Part shown: piece by piece, positions 50,004 to 53,957 of the stretch
How positions within the stretch are numbered: the first letter of the stretch is position 1
Layout: the number at the start of each line of letters is the position of its first letter
From: Lachnospiraceae bacterium
GTDB taxonomy: Bacteria > Bacillota > Clostridia > Lachnospirales > Lachnospiraceae
Reading direction: 5' to 3'
Length of the DNA: 53,957 nucleotides
NCBI GenBank assembly: GCA_028692395.1
Contig: JAQUXP010000025.1
Coordinates: forward strand, 1-53,957
Program-made: the position numbers and the translations under genes
Notes under the pieces: generated by a model
What the model saw: the letters and a program-made list of their open reading frames with translations, nothing else
Told to the model about the DNA's origin: nothing
The model's database searches: none

Positions 50004-50582
50004 ATGGCACGCAGTTTTACAGAACGAGAAAAAGAAAATATTAGAAATAATCTACAGGAAACCTGTAAACAGAGTTGGACACAGTATGGCTATAAGAAAA
50101 CCAATGTGGATGATCTGTGTAAACAGGCGGGAATTTCAAAAGGAGCATTTTATCTGTTTTTTGAATCAAAGGAAGCTCTCTTTTGTGAGGTCTTGTGTTC
50201 TGTGCAAGAACAAATCTGTAATATAGCATCGGAAGTAATAAAAAAACACAAAGATAAATTCGGCATTGCAGAGGCGTTAAAGCTTATTTATCGAGAGTAT
50301 GATAAAAATAATTTTTTGTATGAATCAGATAGTACGGACTTTACAATTTTAAGGAACAAATTATCAGAAGAACAAGCAAAAAAAATTGAAGAATCGGATA
50401 ATATGAGCCAACAACTTTTTTTAGGTCAATCACATTTGAAATTCAAAGTTAATACAGATTTGGCGATGTCAGTTATTTACTCTTTAATTATGAATATCAA
50501 AAACAAGGATATTCTTCCACACAATCATACGGAAACCTTTGATTTTATGGTTGACCATTTGATTGACAGTTTGTATGAATAG
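50004..50582 (+). CDS. TetR-family transcriptional regulator
   Basis: This 192-residue regulator has an N-terminal HTH typical of TetR (NNLQETCKQSWTQYGYKKTNVDDLCKQAGISKGAFYLFFESKEALFCEVL, residues about 15-64) and a helical ligand-binding C-terminus. GGGAG lies ahead of the ATG. It is the first gene of a plus-strand operon with a MATE exporter 14 nt downstream, so it most likely represses its own operon until a drug or metabolite binds. Confidence 0.92.
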   Translation: MARSFTEREKENIRNNLQETCKQSWTQYGYKKTNVDDLCKQAGISKGAFYLFFESKEALFCEVLCSVQEQICNIASEVIKKHKDKFGIAEALKLIYREYDKNNFLYESDSTDFTILRNKLSEEQAKKIEESDNMSQQLFLGQSHLKFKVNTDLAMSVIYSLIMNIKNKDILPHNHTETFDFMVDHLIDSLYE

Positions 50583-50596
50583 CAAGAGGTAGAAAA

Positions 50597-51964
50597 ATGC
50601 AAAAGAGAGAAAACAGAAGTCAGCCTATGATGTTGACTTCGGGGAACATAAAGAAACAGTTAGTGCTGTTTTCCATCCCAATTTTTTTAGGAACTTTATT
50701 ACAACAGCTTTATAATGTTATTGATGCAGTTGTTGCAGGGCGCTTAGTAAGCGAAGATGCGTTATCTGCTATCGGCGTATCTATCCCGATTTATTTGCTG
50801 TTTGTTTCTGTTATTTTGGGCTTAGCTATTGGTATTACCATACTTCTTGCCCAATTTTTTGGAGCAAAGCAATTCGAGCAGATTAAAAACCTAATTTCCA
50901 CAATGTCTATATTTTTGATTGTCTTAGGATTAGCGATGGCGTTTGGCGGAGCAATTTTAGCGAAACCGCTATTACAGCTTACCCAAACCCCCGGGGAACT
51001 TATAGACCTTGCTGCCGCATATTTAAGAATGGTATTTTGGGGTATTCCGTTTTCAATACTATATAATTTGCTTGGTGCAGTTATGAGAAGTTTTGGTGAA
51101 ACAAAAATACCGTTATATGCTTTGATTGTGTCATCTATTATCAACTTAGTGCTTAATATCATCTTTGTTATAAACGGTGGAGGCATTATTGGAATTGCGT
51201 TTTCAACAATTATTGCACAGGCAATTTCTGGTGTGTATTTATTGATACAGCTCCGAAAGAATTTTCCTATGGCAATTCCAATGCGAAATGAGATTGTTTT
51301 TGACAAGAAATTATTAAGGCTTTCATTAAAAATCTGCATACCGATTATTATACAACAACTGGCGGTTTTTCTTGGTATGCTGATTGTGCAGGGTTTTATC
51401 AATCAATTAGGAAATGCAAGTATCGGTGGTATGACAGCGGCAAGCCGAATTGAAGCATTTATTTTACTTCCCGTTCAAGCACTGGGAAATGCTTTGAGCA
51501 TTTTTGCAGGACAAAATATCGGAGCCGATGAAAAAGGCCGTATGAAACAAGGCGCAAAGTTTGGTATAATGCTTTCACTTACTATTACAGCTCTGCTTTC
51601 CATAATTCTGCTGTTTTGGGGAAAGGGAATATTAGGACTAATCATCGGTAACAACAAGGAGATGATATTAAAAGGTTACAGCTATTTCCATATTTGCCTA
51701 TGGTTTTATCCAATAAATGCCTTGATATATGGACTGGGCGGCGTACTTTCGGGTGCTGGAGATACAGTAATTGCAGGTATTCATTCATTTACATCCATAC
51801 TCGTGAAATTACTTGTCACTGTATTGCTTATAGGAAAACTGGGACTTCTTTCGATTGCCATCGCTTCTTGTCTGGGATGGTGTGCGGCAAGTGCTATTGT
51901 TGTTATGCGGTATCGTGGAAATAAGTGGCAATCAAAAGCCGTTGTTAAAACAATTCAAAATTGA
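50597..51964 (+). CDS. MATE-family efflux transporter
   Basis: This is a Na+/H+-coupled multidrug exporter of 455 residues and about 12 membrane helices. It starts with KKQLVLFSIPIFLGTLLQQLYNVIDAVVAGRLVSEDALSAIGVSIPI, the family hallmark. A second MATE repeat begins near 240 (LRLSLKICIPIIIQQLAVFLGMLIVQGFINQLG). AGAGG lies ahead of the ATG. The substrate is unknown. The operon is AT-rich relative to the housekeeping block and reads on the opposite strand, consistent with acquisition. Confidence 0.93.
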   Translation: MQKRENRSQPMMLTSGNIKKQLVLFSIPIFLGTLLQQLYNVIDAVVAGRLVSEDALSAIGVSIPIYLLFVSVILGLAIGITILLAQFFGAKQFEQIKNLISTMSIFLIVLGLAMAFGGAILAKPLLQLTQTPGELIDLAAAYLRMVFWGIPFSILYNLLGAVMRSFGETKIPLYALIVSSIINLVLNIIFVINGGGIIGIAFSTIIAQAISGVYLLIQLRKNFPMAIPMRNEIVFDKKLLRLSLKICIPIIIQQLAVFLGMLIVQGFINQLGNASIGGMTAASRIEAFILLPVQALGNALSIFAGQNIGADEKGRMKQGAKFGIMLSLTITALLSIILLFWGKGILGLIIGNNKEMILKGYSYFHICLWFYPINALIYGLGGVLSGAGDTVIAGIHSFTSILVKLLVTVLLIGKLGLLSIAIASCLGWCAASAIVVMRYRGNKWQSKAVVKTIQN

Positions 51965-51978
51965 TAGGAGAGTACAAA

Positions 51979-52362
51979 ATGAAAACAGAAATTATAAATA
52001 TAAATAATACAGAAGTTGCAGTTGTGAGCAGCGACGAACTGTTGATCACTGATGTCCAGTCTGCTTTAGACTTGATCATGACAGTAAAATGCGAAACAGG
52101 CTGTACAAACATAGCCATAAGCAAAAACGCTATCACAAATGATTTCTTCATCCTCAGTACCTGCCTCGCAGGAGAAATATTACAAAGATTCATCAATTAT
52201 GGTGTGAGATTAGCGATATATGGCGATTTCACAAAATATACAAGTAAACCACTGAAAGACTTTATGTACGAAAGTAATAATGGGAAAGATTTTTACTTTC
52301 AGCCCACTGTTACGCTTGCTGTTAATAAACTTTCCGAACCGGTTCCCAGAACAACCTTCTAG
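51979..52362 (+). CDS. DUF4180 domain protein
   Basis: This 127-residue protein has VQSALDLIMTVKCETGCTNIAISKNAITNDFFILSTCLAGEILQRFINYGVRLAIYGDFTKYTSKPLKDFMYESNNGKDFYF, which I recognise as DUF4180. Function is unknown. The start at 51979 has AGGAG 8 nt ahead, 14 nt after the MATE stop. Its place in a TetR-MATE operon suggests an accessory role in the same response. Confidence 0.85.
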   Translation: MKTEIININNTEVAVVSSDELLITDVQSALDLIMTVKCETGCTNIAISKNAITNDFFILSTCLAGEILQRFINYGVRLAIYGDFTKYTSKPLKDFMYESNNGKDFYFQPTVTLAVNKLSEPVPRTTF

Positions 52363-52687
52363 AATTGATAAAATGGAGAATCTACAATATGGCAATCTAT
52401 CTTTGAGGGCGTAAATTTTTCTGTGTCTGAAATCATATAGGATTCCTTGAATTGAGTTAGATATGTAAGATTTCCCTGTCGAAAAACCGTTTTTTATAAT
52501 GTCGAATTACTTGTCTATTTATAGTATATACAGTTAAGGATTTTTTATACCGTTTTATTTATTTTTTTGCATTCCAATAGCGATACCCTTAAACCGCTTT
52601 TTATGTGGGCTCTGCCCACGCCCGCCCTCTGGAATAAGAAGGAAAAAAGTGGCTATACTATAGGTACCGACGGAAAAAGAATAGAGG
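52363..52687. other. AT-rich gap between DUF4180 and the insertion sequence
   Basis: No gene is supported. Two TGTCGAA heptamers occur at 52477-52483 and 52500-52506 in the same orientation, with TATAAT at 52495-52500. A GTGGGC/GCCCAC hairpin lies near 52602-52616. The left end of the insertion sequence probably falls between about 52640 and 52690. Confidence 0.5.
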
Positions 52688-52730
52688 ATACCGGCTGATG
52701 CAGCTTACTTAACTGTCAGCCGGTATTTTT
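52688..52730 (+). terminator. Terminator at the IS border
   Basis: ATACCGGCTGA (52688-52698) pairs perfectly with TCAGCCGGTAT (52716-52726), followed on the plus strand by TTTTT. It would stop plus-strand transcripts from the TetR-MATE operon before they run antisense through the transposase. Confidence 0.75.
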
Positions 52731-52737
52731 CTGCCCT

Positions 52738-53952
52738 TTAGAGATATTGATTGATACGGTCGCCATAGAGAATTATTAGCTGGCTTAATACCAAATCCCA
52801 GTTACGGTATCGCTGCGCCCATTTCTTTTTTACATTCTGTGTCGTCAGATAAAGCATCTTTTCCAAAGCACTGTCCGTTGGAAAAGCACTTTTCGTTTTT
52901 GTTGCTTTACGGAACTGCCTGTTCACTCCCTCAATAATATTTGTAGTATACATAATTCTACGGATATCTTCACTGAACTGAAAGAATGGTCGTACCACAT
53001 CCCAGTTCTGTTCCCAGCTGTTGAGCGCATAGGGATACTTTTTACCCCAGATTTCTTTTACCCCTTCTAACTCTGAAAGTGCGACTTCCTCGGTAGGAGC
53101 TTTGTACACAGCCTTGAAGTCAGATGCGAATTTTTTGATGTCTTTATAGGATACATATTTAAAGGAATTGCGCAGCATGTGGATAATGCAGCGTTGTACC
53201 TCTGCATCCGGATATACCGCATTTATAGCTTCTTTAAAGCCCGTGAGCCCATCCACACAAAAGAAGAGAACCTCTTTTACGCCTCTGTTCTTTAGGTCAT
53301 TGAGCATTCCAAGCCAGAACTTAGATGATTCGTTGGCTCCAATCGTAATACTCAGAATATCCTTGTTTCCATCCAGTGTTACCCCCAGTACAACATAGGC
53401 AGCCCGGTTGATAATTCGTCCATCCTCTCGTATCTTATAATGGATGGCATCCATAAAAACAAAGGGATAGACTGGATCAAGAGGTCTTGACTGCCATTCC
53501 TTTACTTCTGGCAGAATCTTATCCGTGATTTTGCTAACCATATCTGCGGAAAGTTCAATCCCGTACAGATCCTGTAATTGGTCATGGATGTCTCTTGTTG
53601 TCATACCTCTGGCATAGAGTGAGATGACTTTTTCTTCAATACCGGAAATATCTCGCTGGTATTTCGGGATAATTTTTGGATCAAAGTTCCCAGCACGATC
53701 ACGGGGAATGTCCACCTGAAACTCACCATACTGGCTTTTTACAGTCTTTGGTGAATACCCATTTCGTTTGTTTTCGGATTCAGTATCCTGCTTATTGTTT
53801 TTGGTATATCCGAGAGAAGCATCCATTTCAGCCTCCAAAAGTTCCTGCATCATGTCCTTGAAGCTGTCTTTGAACAAGGCATAGACATCCCCTACACTAT
53901 TAATGTCATTCTCTGCAATAATCTGTCGTAATTGTTCCTTTGCAATAGCCAT
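52738..53952 (-). CDS. IS256-family transposase
   Basis: This 404-residue DDE (mutator-type) transposase shows the N-terminal LFKDSFKDMMQELLEAEMDASLGYTKN, then KTVKSQYGEFQVDIPRDRAGNFDP. The catalytic region has YPFVFMDAIHYKIRED (first Asp), VLFFCVDGLTGFKEAINAVYP (second Asp), and the C(2)H-type VQRCIIHMLRNSFKYVSYKD. IMYTTNIIEGVNRQFRKATKTKSAFPTD carries the third acidic residue. The reading frame is intact, so the element may be active. The start codon is 5 nt from the window edge. Confidence 0.96.
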   Translation of the reverse strand: MAIAKEQLRQIIAENDINSVGDVYALFKDSFKDMMQELLEAEMDASLGYTKNNKQDTESENKRNGYSPKTVKSQYGEFQVDIPRDRAGNFDPKIIPKYQRDISGIEEKVISLYARGMTTRDIHDQLQDLYGIELSADMVSKITDKILPEVKEWQSRPLDPVYPFVFMDAIHYKIREDGRIINRAAYVVLGVTLDGNKDILSITIGANESSKFWLGMLNDLKNRGVKEVLFFCVDGLTGFKEAINAVYPDAEVQRCIIHMLRNSFKYVSYKDIKKFASDFKAVYKAPTEEVALSELEGVKEIWGKKYPYALNSWEQNWDVVRPFFQFSEDIRRIMYTTNIIEGVNRQFRKATKTKSAFPTDSALEKMLYLTTQNVKKKWAQRYRNWDLVLSQLIILYGDRINQYL

Positions 53953-53957
53953 AAAAA

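Larger units (their letters stand above)
52640..53957 (-). mobile_element. IS256-family insertion sequence, right end outside window
   Basis: A complete IS256-type transposase is present. The left terminal repeat should lie between about 52640 and 52690, where composition changes (GGCTATACTATAGGTACC region), but the partner repeat is beyond the right edge, so ends and target duplication cannot be verified. The hairpin at 52688-52726 belongs to it or to its border. Confidence 0.7.

Noticed and set aside
50791-51402. Minus-strand open frame of about 200 codons inside the MATE gene
   Set aside because: Antisense to a clear transporter gene, with no family features; a shadow frame.
1-53957. CRISPR arrays, prophage genes or ribosomal RNA
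   Set aside because: No regularly spaced direct repeats, phage structural genes or rRNA sequence were seen in the window.

Overview
The window looks like a chromosomal segment of an endospore-forming Clostridia, most likely a Lachnospiraceae (Blautia/Dorea/Ruminococcus-like). The evidence is the complete spoIIIA operon, the spoIVB-spo0A pair, the recN-argR-nadK-tlyA-dxs-ispA-xseBA-nusB-asp23 gene order, a Firmicute-type LexA box on recA, and an anaerobic (cbi) cobalamin pathway. Species cannot be fixed from the sequence alone. Nearly all genes from 1 to about 49.8 kb read on the minus strand.

Region 1 (1-9 kb) is a cobalamin operon read right to left. It has a near-consensus promoter (8964-8992), an AdoCbl-type riboswitch (8796-8914), then cbiD, cbiL, cbiF, cbiG, cbiH, a triple-fusion cbiJET, cbiA and cbiB, which runs off the left edge. 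The genes overlap by 4-8 nt and together cover corrin ring methylation, contraction, reduction, amidation and aminopropanol attachment. cbiK/X, cbiC and cbiP are not in the window. Region 2 (9-16 kb) holds rny, recX and recA (with SOS box), a small orphan microcompartment cluster (two EutS/PduU-like shell genes plus eutP), and glgA. Region 3 (16-34.5 kb) is the sporulation and housekeeping block: spo0A, spoIVB, recN, argR, nadK, tlyA, dxs, ispA, xseB, xseA, nusB, asp23, prfC and spoIIIAH to spoIIIAA.

Region 4 (34.5-45.4 kb) is a transport and miscellaneous block: a ClC channel, tRNA-Gly(CCC), a TSUP permease, MgtE (preceded by a small ORF and a terminator), a Gfo/Idh oxidoreductase, a YfcE phosphoesterase, an AgcS symporter, TrmO, an SPFH membrane protein co-transcribed with a ribbon-helix-helix protein under a palindromic operator, a DUF1858 protein divergent from an HxlR regulator, and YccF. 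Region 5 (45.5-54 kb) is AT-rich and accessory. It carries small unknown membrane proteins, an XRE regulator, decayed ABC permease genes, a GNAT, an orphan Phd/YefM antitoxin with a truncated toxin, a plus-strand TetR-MATE-DUF4180 operon, and an IS256-family transposase at the right edge.

The most notable non-coding structure is a family of dispersed intergenic stem-loop repeats (about 60 bp, conserved flanks, stems that differ in sequence but still pair) near 4.06, 7.43, 10.94 and 27.2 kb. There is also a 247-bp near-perfect palindrome before spoIIIAA, a cluster of ACCC/GGGT palindromes upstream of spo0A, and a 50-bp repeat present at 45.7 and 49.85 kb. I did not find a clearly new multigene defence-like system. 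The best candidates for undescribed biology are the SPFH/RHH unit with its operator, the orphan EutS-EutS-EutP unit behind a terminator, the mgtE leader, and the stem-loop repeat family.
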